Assembly: GCF_900142525.1 (NCBI RefSeq)
Contig: NZ_FRBD01000005.1
Span: 62,001 to 126,000 of the forward strand
Source of the DNA: Xylanibacter ruminicola
Lineage (GTDB): Bacteria > Bacteroidota > Bacteroidia > Bacteroidales > Bacteroidaceae
Direction of reading: 5' to 3'
DNA length: 64,000 bases
Each line of letters starts with the position of its first letter. Position 1 is the first letter of the stretch. Of this stretch, positions 16,902 through 25,405 are shown one piece after another. The translations under genes and the position numbers were made by a program. Below the pieces are notes generated by a model that saw nothing but the letters and a program-made list of their open reading frames with translations, did not search any database and was not told the DNA's origin.

Positions 16902-17939
16902 ATGGGACAAGTAATTAAACCCGTGATGTATGAGCCGCTGCTGGATATGAAGCAGACGGAACAGGGTATAAAACTGATAAAAGAGTTCTTCCAACAGAAC
17001 CTATCGACAGAACTGAGATTGCGCCGCGTAACTGCGCCACTCTTCGTGCTGAAAGGACTGGGTATTAACGACGATCTGAACGGTGTGGAGCGCCCCGTGA
17101 GTTTCCCCATTAAGGATCTGGGCGATGCCAAGGCCGAGGTGGTGCACTCGTTGGCTAAATGGAAGAGACTGAGTTTGGCAGAGTACAAGATAGAACCAGG
17201 TTATGGTATCTATACTGATATGAACGCTATCCGCGCTGACGAGGAGCTGGACAACCTGCACTCGCTGTATGTAGATCAGTGGGACTGGGAGGCCGTGATC
17301 CGTAAGGAAGACCGCACGCTGGCATTCCTGAAGAACATCGTGGAGCGTATCTATGCTGCCATTCGTCGCACAGAGTATCTGACTTGCGAGACTTATCCGC
17401 AGATTAAGCCTTTCTTGCCCGAGAAGATACACTTTGTACACGCTGAAGAGCTGGTACAGCAGTATCCCGACAAGACGCCAAAAGAGCGCGAGGATGCCAT
17501 CTGCGAGAAGTACGGAGCTGTATTCGTGATAGGTATCGGAGGCAAGTTGAGCAATGGCGAGAAGCACGACGGGCGCGCTCCTGACTACGACGACTGGAGC
17601 ACTATAGCCGAAGACGGACGTGCCGGACTGAATGGCGACATACTGATATGGTATCCGGTGCTGGGACGCAGCTTCGAGCTGTCGAGCATGGGTATACGTG
17701 TGGACAAGGAGAGCTTGCTGCGCCAGCTGAAGATAGAAGGCAAGGAAGAGCGCGAACAGCTGTACTTCCACCAGCAACTGCTGAACGACAAACTGCCACT
17801 GAGTATAGGTGGTGGTATCGGCCAGAGCCGACTCTGTATGGTATTGCTGCACAAAGGTCATATCGGAGAGATTCAGGCTTCTATTTGGCCTGAGGAAATG
17901 AGGAAACAGTGCAAAGCACTGGGCATGAACTTAATTTAA
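16902..17939 (+). CDS. asnA: Aspartate-ammonia ligase
   Basis: The 345-residue protein has the AsnA hallmarks: an N-terminal helix (IKLIKEFFQQNLSTELRLRRVTAPLF), GLGINDDLNGVERPVSF, IYTDMNAIRADEELDNLHSLYVDQWDWE, and the class II synthetase-like GGGIGQSRLCMVLL near the C-terminus. It makes asparagine from aspartate, ammonia and ATP in the cytoplasm. Length is normal for the family (about 330-345). A lipoprotein gene follows after 3 bp and must be co-transcribed. Confidence 0.96.
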   Translation: MGQVIKPVMYEPLLDMKQTEQGIKLIKEFFQQNLSTELRLRRVTAPLFVLKGLGINDDLNGVERPVSFPIKDLGDAKAEVVHSLAKWKRLSLAEYKIEPGYGIYTDMNAIRADEELDNLHSLYVDQWDWEAVIRKEDRTLAFLKNIVERIYAAIRRTEYLTCETYPQIKPFLPEKIHFVHAEELVQQYPDKTPKEREDAICEKYGAVFVIGIGGKLSNGEKHDGRAPDYDDWSTIAEDGRAGLNGDILIWYPVLGRSFELSSMGIRVDKESLLRQLKIEGKEEREQLYFHQQLLNDKLPLSIGGGIGQSRLCMVLLHKGHIGEIQASIWPEEMRKQCKALGMNLI

Positions 17940-17942
17940 TTT

Positions 17943-18470
17943 ATGGAACACAAAGAAACGTGTTCAGTAATTATTTTGTTCGCCCTTCTTGGGATTTTAA
18001 CAGCCTGCGGAGGGCAGAGACAACCACGGGCTTATGGAGGCGTGGGGCAGTTGACCAGCGACGACAGTATGACCATCAGGATGGGGCAGTGGGATCTGCT
18101 GAAGTATCACAGCGACAAGCTGGGGCTCGACATCAACTACCCATCGTTCCTATATCACCAAGACTTGCCCGGTGAGTACGGACAAGAGGTGTTTATGGCC
18201 GACGAGATGTCGATATCGGTGATGGTCGACTCGCTGAAGGGCTCGCATCGCCCTGCCAGTCAGCTGATGCTGGCCATGGGTGCCGACCTGGTAGAAGTGG
18301 GCGAGGACTACAGCATACAAGAGGGTAGCGACGAGGACTTTGACTACTACGGCAAGGTGCTGGAAGACGACACCACACGCCTGGTAACCGTGCTGTTGCG
18401 ATATAAACCCGAACATAGCGAAGCTGCAGAGCCGATGCGCGAGTGGGTAAGGAATTTCAAGCTGAAATAA
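17943..18470 (+). CDS. Small putative lipoprotein, unknown function
   Basis: The 175-residue protein starts with a lipoprotein signal (CSVIILFALLGILTACGG; lipobox LTAC with Cys near residue 22). The mature part is acidic and alpha/beta-like (SISVMVDSLKGS, RLVTVLLRYKPE) and has no motif that I recognise. It follows asnA by 3 bp and ends before a terminator, so it is the second gene of a two-gene unit. A link to asparagine synthesis is not obvious; the pairing may be only positional. Confidence 0.8.
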   Translation: MEHKETCSVIILFALLGILTACGGQRQPRAYGGVGQLTSDDSMTIRMGQWDLLKYHSDKLGLDINYPSFLYHQDLPGEYGQEVFMADEMSISVMVDSLKGSHRPASQLMLAMGADLVEVGEDYSIQEGSDEDFDYYGKVLEDDTTRLVTVLLRYKPEHSEAAEPMREWVRNFKLK

Positions 18471-18491
18471 TTGACCTATCATATTTTTAAC

Positions 18492-18541
18492 ACGGATTAA
18501 TCTAAAATTTCGCCAAGAAATCGAGGTTAATCCGTTTTCTT
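18492..18541 (+). terminator. Probable terminator of the asnA-lipoprotein unit
   Basis: ACGGATTAA (18492-18500) and TTAATCCGT (18527-18535) form a 9-bp stem with a 26-nt loop, followed by the T-rich tract TTTCTTTTTG. The loop is long for a terminator. Confidence 0.6.
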
Positions 18542-18545
18542 TTTG

Positions 18546-18553
18546 TACCTTTG
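18546..18553 (+). promoter_or_regulatory. -7 promoter element of the IMP cyclohydrolase gene
   Basis: TACCTTTG followed by CAGCC, 41 bp before the ATG. The -33 region lies in the terminator-like hairpin and lacks a clear TTTG. Confidence 0.6.
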
Positions 18554-18594
18554 CAGCCAAAATTGAAATTTTTATAACGTTATAAGATTGAAAA

Positions 18595-19197
18595 ATGGCT
18601 GAAAGTAAGAAAATTAAGACCGCTTTGGTGAGTGTTTTCCACAAGGACGGACTGGATGAGCTCTTGAAGAAGTTGAACGATGAGGGTGTAAAGTTCCTGT
18701 CGACTGGTGGTACACAGCAGTTTATTGAATCACTTGGCTACGAGTGCCAGAAAGTAGAGGATGTTACAACCTACCCATCAATTCTGGGTGGACGTGTAAA
18801 GACTCTGCACCCAAAGGTGTTTGGAGGTATTCTGGGACGTCGCGACAATGAGGGCGATCAGGAGCAGATGAAGAAGTACGAGATTCCTGAGATTGACCTG
18901 GTGATTGTTGACCTTTATCCATTTGAGCAGACCGTGGCCAGTGGTGCCAGCGAGGCTGATATCATCGAGAAGATTGATATAGGTGGTATCTCTCTGATCC
19001 GTGCTGGAGCCAAGAACTTTAAGGATGTGGTTATTGTACCAAGCAAGGCTGAGTACAGCGTGCTGCTCGACATTCTGAACAAGAAGGGCGCTCAGACCGA
19101 CATCGAGGATCGCCGTATGTTCGCTACCCGCGCATTTGGCGTAAGCAGTCACTACGATACTGCCATCAACGGCTGGTTCGTAAAGACCGCTAAGTAA
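18595..19197 (+). CDS. purH: Standalone IMP cyclohydrolase (PurH N-terminal MGS domain only)
   Basis: The 200-residue protein corresponds to the N-terminal IMP cyclohydrolase domain of bifunctional PurH: KTALVSVFHKDGL, FLSTGGTQQF, GGRVKTLHPKVFGGILGRRDN, LVIVDLYPFEQTV, IEKIDIGGISLIRAGAKN, and FGVSSHYDTAINGWF. It closes FAICAR to IMP. Normal PurH has about 510 residues with a C-terminal AICAR transformylase domain, which is absent here. The stop comes precisely at the domain end, the frame is intact, and mreB follows in 35 bp, so this looks like a real monofunctional enzyme. The transformylase must be elsewhere or replaced. Confidence 0.9.
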   Translation: MAESKKIKTALVSVFHKDGLDELLKKLNDEGVKFLSTGGTQQFIESLGYECQKVEDVTTYPSILGGRVKTLHPKVFGGILGRRDNEGDQEQMKKYEIPEIDLVIVDLYPFEQTVASGASEADIIEKIDIGGISLIRAGAKNFKDVVIVPSKAEYSVLLDILNKKGAQTDIEDRRMFATRAFGVSSHYDTAINGWFVKTAK

Positions 19198-19227
19198 TTG
19201 ATAATTGATAACTGACAGTTGATAATT
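19196..19227 (+). repeat. Heptamer tandem array with paired changes
   Basis: Units aattgat, aattgat, aactgac, agttgat, aatt give 32 nt, beginning inside the TAA stop of the cyclohydrolase gene and ending 5 nt before the mreB ATG. Compared with 1763-1794, the two changes (aatt to aact, aatt to agtt) keep a small stem complementary. Confidence 0.9.
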
Positions 19228-19232
19228 AGGAT

Positions 19233-20255
19233 ATGGGATTTTTTAGTTTCGTACAAGAGATAGCAATGGACCTTGGTACCGCCAACACCATTATCATCAG
19301 CGATGATAAGATTGTGGTTGACGAGCCATCGGTAGTTGCACTGGATCGTCGTACCGACAAGATGATTGCCGTGGGTAATGAGGCGAAGATGATGTATGAG
19401 AAGACTCACGAGAACATTCGTACCATCCGTCCTCTGCGCGATGGTGTGATTGCCGACTTCTCTGCCTGCGAGCAGATGATGCGTGGTCTGATTAAGATGG
19501 TTCACACAGGTAGCCGTCTGTTCTCACCCTCACTGCGTATGGTGATTGGTGTGCCTTCTGGTTCAACTGAGGTTGAGCTGCGTGCTGTACGCGACTCAGC
19601 TGAGCATGCCGACGGACGCGACGTTTACCTGATTTTCGAGCCTATGGCTGCTGCCATCGGTATCGGTATCGACGTAGAGGCACCAGAAGGAAACATGATT
19701 GTTGACATCGGTGGTGGTTCTACCGAGATTGCTGTTATTTCGCTGGGTGGTATCGTTTCGAACAACTCAATCCGTACAGCTGGCGACGATCTGACTGCTG
19801 ATATCCAGGAGTATATGTATCGTCAGCACAACGTGAAGGTGAGCGAGCGTATGGCCGAGCGTATCAAGATTAACGTAGGTTCGGCTCTGACCGATCTGGG
19901 CGATGAGGCTCCTGAGGACTTTGTGGTACACGGACCAAACCGTATTACCGCACTCCCAATGGAGGTTCCCGTTTGCTATCAGGAGATTGCCCACTGTCTG
20001 GACAAGACCGTGGCTAAGATTGAAAACGCTGTGCTTTCAGCACTCGAAAATACACCACCAGAGCTGTATGCCGATATCGTGAAGAATGGTATCTATCTTT
20101 CGGGTGGTGGCGCACTGCTTCGCGGTTTGGATCGTCGTCTCACTGAGAAGATGCACATCCCATTCCACGTGCCCGAGGATCCCTTGCACAGTGTAGCAAA
20201 GGGTGCTGGTATCGCACTGAAGAACATTGATCGTTTCAATTTCTTGATGAGATAA
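19233..20255 (+). CDS. mreB: Rod shape-determining protein MreB
   Basis: The 340-residue actin homologue shows the phosphate 1 loop (MDLGTANTIIISDDKIVVDEPSVVALD), phosphate 2 (VDIGGGSTEIAVISLGGIV) and the adenosine motif (YLSGGGALLRGLDRRLTEKMHIPF). It polymerises under the inner membrane and positions the elongasome (MreC, MreD, PBP2, RodA), all encoded next in line. Only 35 bp containing a heptamer array separate it from the cyclohydrolase gene. No promoter is seen in that gap, so it may be read from the upstream one. Confidence 0.97.
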   Translation: MGFFSFVQEIAMDLGTANTIIISDDKIVVDEPSVVALDRRTDKMIAVGNEAKMMYEKTHENIRTIRPLRDGVIADFSACEQMMRGLIKMVHTGSRLFSPSLRMVIGVPSGSTEVELRAVRDSAEHADGRDVYLIFEPMAAAIGIGIDVEAPEGNMIVDIGGGSTEIAVISLGGIVSNNSIRTAGDDLTADIQEYMYRQHNVKVSERMAERIKINVGSALTDLGDEAPEDFVVHGPNRITALPMEVPVCYQEIAHCLDKTVAKIENAVLSALENTPPELYADIVKNGIYLSGGGALLRGLDRRLTEKMHIPFHVPEDPLHSVAKGAGIALKNIDRFNFLMR

Positions 20256-20266
20256 TAAGATAGGGA

Positions 20267-21136
20267 ATGCGCAATCTGCTGGATTTCCTATACAAGTATC
20301 ATCACTGGCTAGTTTTCCTGATATTGGAAGTAGTCAGTGTTGTTCTGTTGTTTCAGTACAACAGCTATCAGGGTAGTGTGTGGTTCTCGAGTGCTAGCGC
20401 CGTGGCAGGAAAGGCCTACGAGCTAGAGAGTAAGATGACCTCCTACCTCTCGATGGCAAAGGTTAACGAGGAGCTCACGATGCGTAATATCTATCAGGAG
20501 CGACAACTTGACCAGCTGCGCCGCTTGTATGCTGAAGCAACCAAGGATACGACCGACATGGAGCGTAAGGGCTTGGAGTTTCTGAGTAAGTACCAGCTGA
20601 TACCTGCCAAGGTGGTTGAGAACTCGATACACAAACTGGAGAACCTGATAACCATCGACAAAGGTCGCAAGGACGGTGTAGAGCCCGACATGGGTGTGGC
20701 TTGTGGCAACGGTGTGGTAGGTGTGGTTTATCTGGTGAGCGATCACTACTCGGTGGTTATCTCGGCCCTGAATGCTGCATCATCGCGCATCAGTTGTGCC
20801 ATTCGCGGGCGTGGCTACTTTGGCTATCTGCACTGGTATGGTGGCGACCCATCGGTGGCTTATGTTGAGGATGTGCCACGCCACGCTAAGTTTAAACTTG
20901 GCGAGTGGATGGTAACCAGCGGATTCTCAAGTATCTTCCCTTCTGGGGTTCAGGTGGGTAAGATTGAGCAAGCCTACAACTCGAGCGACGGTTTGTCGTA
21001 CAAGCTGAAGGTACGACTGAGTACCGACTTTGGTAACGTGCGCGACGTGGTGGTTATCAGCGACAAGAGTATTGCTGAACGCGCTGCACTGATGCAGGCT
21101 GCGCGCGACTCGATAAGTTTCAAACAGCGACAATAG
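20267..21136 (+). CDS. mreC: Rod shape-determining protein MreC
   Basis: The 289-residue bitopic protein has one N-terminal membrane segment (WLVFLILEVVSVVLLFQY), a coiled-coil stretch (about residues 50-105) and two beta-barrel lobes (VVENSIHKLENLITIDKGRKDGVEPDMGVACGNGVVGVV; GEWMVTSGFSSIFPSGVQVGKI). It links MreB to PBP2 in the periplasm. It starts 11 bp after mreB and is followed by mreD after 9 bp. Confidence 0.96.
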   Translation: MRNLLDFLYKYHHWLVFLILEVVSVVLLFQYNSYQGSVWFSSASAVAGKAYELESKMTSYLSMAKVNEELTMRNIYQERQLDQLRRLYAEATKDTTDMERKGLEFLSKYQLIPAKVVENSIHKLENLITIDKGRKDGVEPDMGVACGNGVVGVVYLVSDHYSVVISALNAASSRISCAIRGRGYFGYLHWYGGDPSVAYVEDVPRHAKFKLGEWMVTSGFSSIFPSGVQVGKIEQAYNSSDGLSYKLKVRLSTDFGNVRDVVVISDKSIAERAALMQAARDSISFKQRQ

Positions 21137-21145
21137 TTAAAGACG

Positions 21146-21646
21146 ATGAAGATAGAACTTGTAAACAGATTGGTGATGTTTGTATCATTGCTAGTGGTGC
21201 AGGTGCTTATCCTGAATCATGTGCATTTCTTAGGCGTTGGCACTCCGTTGCTATACGTCTATTTTGCGATCACCTTCCGTCGCAATTTCCCAAAGTGGCT
21301 TGTGCTGGTATCATGTTTCCTGTTAGGACTGATGGTCGACATCTTCTCGAACACCCCAGGATTGGCATCGAGCGTGATGACGCTGGCTGGACTAGCGCAA
21401 TGCTATCTGATAGAGCTGATTGCTCCGCGCGATTCGTCTGATGAACTCGAGGCATCGATAAAGGCACTGGGATTCAGTAAGTTCTTAATGCTGAGTGCGC
21501 TCATCGCTACGCTATACTGTATGCTGTTTTTTGCGCTCGAGGCATTCAACTTCTTTGATGTGCTGATGTGGTTGGCGCGTTCGCTGGTTAGCAGCGTACT
21601 GACTATGGTGCTGATTTTAGCTATTGAAAGTGTAAGAAGCAGGTGA
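21146..21646 (+). CDS. mreD: Rod shape-determining protein MreD
   Basis: The 166-residue protein has about five membrane segments (LVMFVSLLVVQVLILNHVHFLG, LLYVYFAITF, WLVLVSCFLLGLMVDIFSNTPG) and the MreD signature GLMVDIFSN. It belongs to the inner-membrane elongasome. It overlaps mrdA by 4 bp (GTGA), which indicates coupled translation. Confidence 0.93.
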   Translation: MKIELVNRLVMFVSLLVVQVLILNHVHFLGVGTPLLYVYFAITFRRNFPKWLVLVSCFLLGLMVDIFSNTPGLASSVMTLAGLAQCYLIELIAPRDSSDELEASIKALGFSKFLMLSALIATLYCMLFFALEAFNFFDVLMWLARSLVSSVLTMVLILAIESVRSR

Positions 21647-23502
21647 AGCAGAAGGATTTCGATCTTGAATATCGCAAATACGTAATTGGTGGGGTGGCCG
21701 CATTGATTGTGTTCATCTACATCGTGCGTCTTTTTATGCTTCAGATTACCAGCGATGACTATAAGAAGAGTGCCGACTCTAACGCTTTCCTCAAGAAAAT
21801 AGAATATCCTTCACGTGGCGCCATTATGGATCGCACGGGCAAGCTGATGGTTTATAATCAGCCTTCGTACGATATCATGGTGGTGATGAACGAGGTGAAG
21901 GACCGCCTTGATACACTCGAATTCTGTCAGGCAATTGGCATCACCAAGGAGGAGTTTGATCGCCGTATGGCCACGATGAAGGACCGCAATAAGAATCCTG
22001 GTTATTCGCGCTATACTGAACAGTTGTTTCTGAGTCAGCTTAGCGATAAGGACTTCAGCGTGTTTCAAGAGAAGATGTATCGCTTTCCGGGTTTCTACAT
22101 CCAGAAGCGTAGTGTGCGCCAATATACCTATAATATGGGTGCCCACGTGCTGGGCGATGTGGCTGAGGTATCGCCCGCTGATATCGAGGAGGACGATTAC
22201 TATCAGCCAGGCGACTATATCGGAAAGCTGGGTATAGAGCGTTCGTACGAGAAACAGCTGCGCGGACAGAAAGGTATACAGATACTGCTGCGCGATGCCC
22301 ACGGACGTATTCAGGGTCGCTACCAGAATGGTGCCCTCGACCAGCGCGCTATACCAGGAAAGAACCTCACACTGGGTATCGATGCAGAACTACAGGCTCT
22401 TGGCGAGCGACTGATGGAAGGAAAAATTGGTGCCATTGTGGCCATCGAACCATCGACGGGCGAGGTGCTGTGTATGGTATCGTCGCCAACATACGACCCA
22501 CGCATGATGGTTGGTCGCCAGCGTAGTAAGAACCATCGCGCCCTACAGCAGGATGTGTGGAAACCGCTGTTGAACCGTGCCATTATGGGACAATATCCTC
22601 CTGGCTCAACCTTCAAGACTACACAGGGATTGACGTTTATGACCGAGGGGGTTATCAACTCGCACACGATGTATCCCTGTGCCCACGGATTTAACTTCAG
22701 GGGATTGCATGTAGGATGTCACGGACATGCTGCGCCACTGCCTTTGGTGCCCGCACTGAGTACATCGTGCAACGGATACTTCTGTTGGGGACTTTATCAC
22801 ATGATAAACACCAATATCTCGAAATATGGTTCGGTACAGAATGCCATGAACACCTGGCGCGACTATATGGTGTCGATGGGATTCGGATACCGACTGGGTA
22901 TCGACCTTCCGGGCGAGAAACGTGGACTGATTCCTAACGCCATGTTTTACGACAAGGCCTATAAGGGCTCGTGGAACGGACTTACCGTTATCTCTATCGC
23001 TATTGGTCAGGGTGAGGTTAACGCTACACCGCTGCAGATAGCCAATCTTGGTGCCACCATAGCCAATCGCGGTTACTTCTACGTGCCTCACGTAGTGAAG
23101 CAGGTTCAGGGCGAGAAACTTGACACTACCTATACCCGCAAGCACTACACCAAGGCTAGTCGTGAGGCTTACGACTATGTGGTTCAGGGTATGCGCTCGT
23201 CGGTGCTTGGTGGTACGTGTAAAGAACTGGGCAAGTACGACTTTAATGCTTGCGGAAAAACGGGTACTGCCCAGAACCGAGGTCACGACCACTCGGTGTT
23301 TATGGGTTTTGCGCCTATGGACAACCCCAAGATAGCTGTAGCCGTTTATGTGGAGAACGGTGGATGGGGAGCCACTTATGGTGTGCCCATTGGTGGACTC
23401 ATTATGGAGAAATATTTAAAAGGTAAACTCTCTGAGGCCAGCGAGGCTAAGGCTCGTGGCATTCAGGAACGCAGAATAGCTTATGGTGCAGGCGATAGGT
23501 AA
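21643..23502 (+). CDS. mrdA: Penicillin-binding protein 2 (elongasome transpeptidase)
   Basis: The 619-residue class B PBP has one N-terminal membrane helix (about residues 10-30), a dimerisation domain (PSRGAIMDRTGKLMVYNQPSYDIMVV) and a transpeptidase domain. The active site includes S322-T-F-K325 (PPGSTFKT), a later SCNGYF segment (SxN), and KTGTAQN. It crosslinks side-wall peptidoglycan with RodA. The GTG start overlaps the mreD stop, and the last 20 bp overlap rodA. Confidence 0.96.
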   Translation: MKQKDFDLEYRKYVIGGVAALIVFIYIVRLFMLQITSDDYKKSADSNAFLKKIEYPSRGAIMDRTGKLMVYNQPSYDIMVVMNEVKDRLDTLEFCQAIGITKEEFDRRMATMKDRNKNPGYSRYTEQLFLSQLSDKDFSVFQEKMYRFPGFYIQKRSVRQYTYNMGAHVLGDVAEVSPADIEEDDYYQPGDYIGKLGIERSYEKQLRGQKGIQILLRDAHGRIQGRYQNGALDQRAIPGKNLTLGIDAELQALGERLMEGKIGAIVAIEPSTGEVLCMVSSPTYDPRMMVGRQRSKNHRALQQDVWKPLLNRAIMGQYPPGSTFKTTQGLTFMTEGVINSHTMYPCAHGFNFRGLHVGCHGHAAPLPLVPALSTSCNGYFCWGLYHMINTNISKYGSVQNAMNTWRDYMVSMGFGYRLGIDLPGEKRGLIPNAMFYDKAYKGSWNGLTVISIAIGQGEVNATPLQIANLGATIANRGYFYVPHVVKQVQGEKLDTTYTRKHYTKASREAYDYVVQGMRSSVLGGTCKELGKYDFNACGKTGTAQNRGHDHSVFMGFAPMDNPKIAVAVYVENGGWGATYGVPIGGLIMEKYLKGKLSEASEAKARGIQERRIAYGAGDR

Positions 23503-24958
23503 CAGAAAGGAAAAAGGCGTCATCCGATCACTCGACTACTGGACGATCATCATCTATATCGCCCTGCTCACCTTCGGATGGGTAAGTGTGTGTGGAGCCA
23601 GCTATAGCTATGGCGATACCGACCTGTTCAGTCTCGACACCCGTTCAGGCATGCAGATAGTATGGATAGGCACATCCATCGTGCTGGGATTCGTTATTCT
23701 GATGCTCGACGATCGCTATCTCGATATGTTTGCCTACATCATATTCGGCTTCATGCTGATACTGCTGTTCGGAACGATATTCAATCCGCATAGTATCAAG
23801 GGATCGCGATCGTGGCTGGTATTAGGACCAATACGACTACAACCAGCCGAGTTTGCTAAGTTTGCTACGGCATTGGCGCTTGCCAAACTTATGAACACCT
23901 ATGGATTCAGCATATCCAAATGGAAGGACTTTGGCTTGACGCTAGCCGTTATCTTCATCCCCATGCTGTTTATCGTGATGCAACGCGAGACGGGTTCGGC
24001 ACTTGTCTATCTGTCGTTCTTCCTGATGTTGTACCGCGAGGGAATGCCAGGTAGCATCTTGTTTACAGGTGTGGCTATGGTTATCTACTTTGTGGTGGGT
24101 ATCCGCTTTGCTGATGAGATGCTGAGCATTACGCCAACATCGGTAGGAAAGTTTGCCGTGCTGCTGATGATACAGATATTCTCAGCAGCATTGGTATATG
24201 TGTATTGCAACGATAAACGAGATACGACACGTATGTCGCTTGTTGGACTTGCTGCTACTATCGTGGCGCTGGTTTTTGCACTCTTTATTATCCCGTTTGA
24301 CATCAACATCATTGAGATGATACTGTGTGTGGTGCTGATTGGTTATCTGTTATACCGATTCCTTGCTACACGCTTCCGCAACTATCTGTGGATTGCTGCT
24401 TTCGCCATAGGTTCGCTGTTGTTCTACAATATGGCTGACTACGGACTCAACCATGTGCTTGAGCCACACCAGCGTGTGCGTATCAACGTGCTGCTGGGAC
24501 TGGAGGAAGACTTGAAGGGTGCGGGTTACAACGTGCATCAGAGCGAGATAGCCATTGGCTCGGGCGGACTGCAGGGTAAGGGATTCCTGAACGGCACCCA
24601 GACCAAGCTGAAATACGTGCCTGAACAGGATACCGACTTTATCTTCTGCACCGTGGGCGAGGAAGAGGGATTCGTGGGTTCTGCTGGTGTGTTGATATTG
24701 TTCTTGTTGCTGATATGGCGATTGATACACCTGGCCGAGCGACAAGTGCATCGTTTTGGCCGAGTTTACGGCTATTGTGTACTCAGTATATTCTTATTCC
24801 ATGTGTTTATCAATGTGGGTATGGTGCTTGGCCTCACACCTGTAATTGGTATTCCGTTGCCATTCTTCAGTTACGGAGGTTCGTCGTTGTGGGGCTTCAC
24901 GCTCTTGCTGTTCATCTTCCTCCGCATTGATGCAGGGCGCAACCTACTTCGAAATTAA
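23483..24958 (+). CDS. rodA: Peptidoglycan glycosyltransferase RodA (SEDS family)
   Basis: The 491-residue polytopic protein has the SEDS motifs: RSWLVLGPIRLQPAEFAKFA, IMQRETGSALVYLSFFLMLYREG, the SGGLQGKGFLNGTQTKLKYVPEQDTDFIF loop with the catalytic-region Asp, and PVIGIPLPFFSYGGSSL. It polymerises lipid II with PBP2. It is longer than E. coli RodA (about 370) because of extra segments (about 200-330), as usual in Bacteroidetes. Its 3' end overlaps the convergent gldH by 15 bp. Confidence 0.95.
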   Translation: MVQAIGNRKEKGVIRSLDYWTIIIYIALLTFGWVSVCGASYSYGDTDLFSLDTRSGMQIVWIGTSIVLGFVILMLDDRYLDMFAYIIFGFMLILLFGTIFNPHSIKGSRSWLVLGPIRLQPAEFAKFATALALAKLMNTYGFSISKWKDFGLTLAVIFIPMLFIVMQRETGSALVYLSFFLMLYREGMPGSILFTGVAMVIYFVVGIRFADEMLSITPTSVGKFAVLLMIQIFSAALVYVYCNDKRDTTRMSLVGLAATIVALVFALFIIPFDINIIEMILCVVLIGYLLYRFLATRFRNYLWIAAFAIGSLLFYNMADYGLNHVLEPHQRVRINVLLGLEEDLKGAGYNVHQSEIAIGSGGLQGKGFLNGTQTKLKYVPEQDTDFIFCTVGEEEGFVGSAGVLILFLLLIWRLIHLAERQVHRFGRVYGYCVLSIFLFHVFINVGMVLGLTPVIGIPLPFFSYGGSSLWGFTLLLFIFLRIDAGRNLLRN

Positions 24959-25405
24959 TATTCCTACATCGTTTATTCCAGGCATTGTTTCGCGCTTCAT
25001 GTGGTGCATCACGTAGATATGGAGCGAGTCGCCCTCGTATAGCTCTACGTTATCCACGTCGAAGGTATATTGGTAGCAGCCAATGCCTTTTCCCATCACG
25101 TGGCCGTCGGCTTCTATCAGCGGGCATTCTATGCGTTTTCTTAGTTTCTGACCACGTGGGTAGATATCCTGCTCAACAATAACGCTAAGACTGCGGAAGG
25201 GCATGGAGTTATCCGTACGCAGCATCACCTGCTGGCGATAGTTGCCCGATTGCTGCACACGGGGGATGTAGAAGTGTATGGTGTCATTACGCTCCCATCC
25301 GTCGTTGTCTACGTGTTCGTAGTGGTTGTATATCACACCCCGATTGCAGGCTGCTGTTAGCAGTCCTGCAATCGCGAGTAGAAATATCTTGGCTTTATTC
25401 CGCAT
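24944..25405 (-). CDS. gldH: Gliding motility lipoprotein GldH
   Basis: The 153-residue protein begins with a lipoprotein signal (KAKIFLLAIAGLLTAACNRG, lipobox TAAC). The mature part shows GldH features: NDTIHFYIP, a beta-rich body with MPFRSLSVIVEQDIYPRG, and YEGDSLHIYVMHHMKRETMPGINDVGI. In Flavobacterium, GldH works with the gliding/type IX secretion system; in non-motile relatives its role is unclear. The frame is open further upstream, but MRNKAKIF at 25405 is the natural start and overlaps the end of the PSP1 gene by 11 bp. Confidence 0.9.
   Translation of the reverse strand: MRNKAKIFLLAIAGLLTAACNRGVIYNHYEHVDNDGWERNDTIHFYIPRVQQSGNYRQQVMLRTDNSMPFRSLSVIVEQDIYPRGQKLRKRIECPLIEADGHVMGKGIGCYQYTFDVDNVELYEGDSLHIYVMHHMKRETMPGINDVGILISK

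Noticed and set aside
18595..19197. PurH truncated by a frameshift, that is a pseudogene
   Set aside because: The frame is intact, ends exactly at the domain boundary, and no trace of the transformylase domain remains before mreB.
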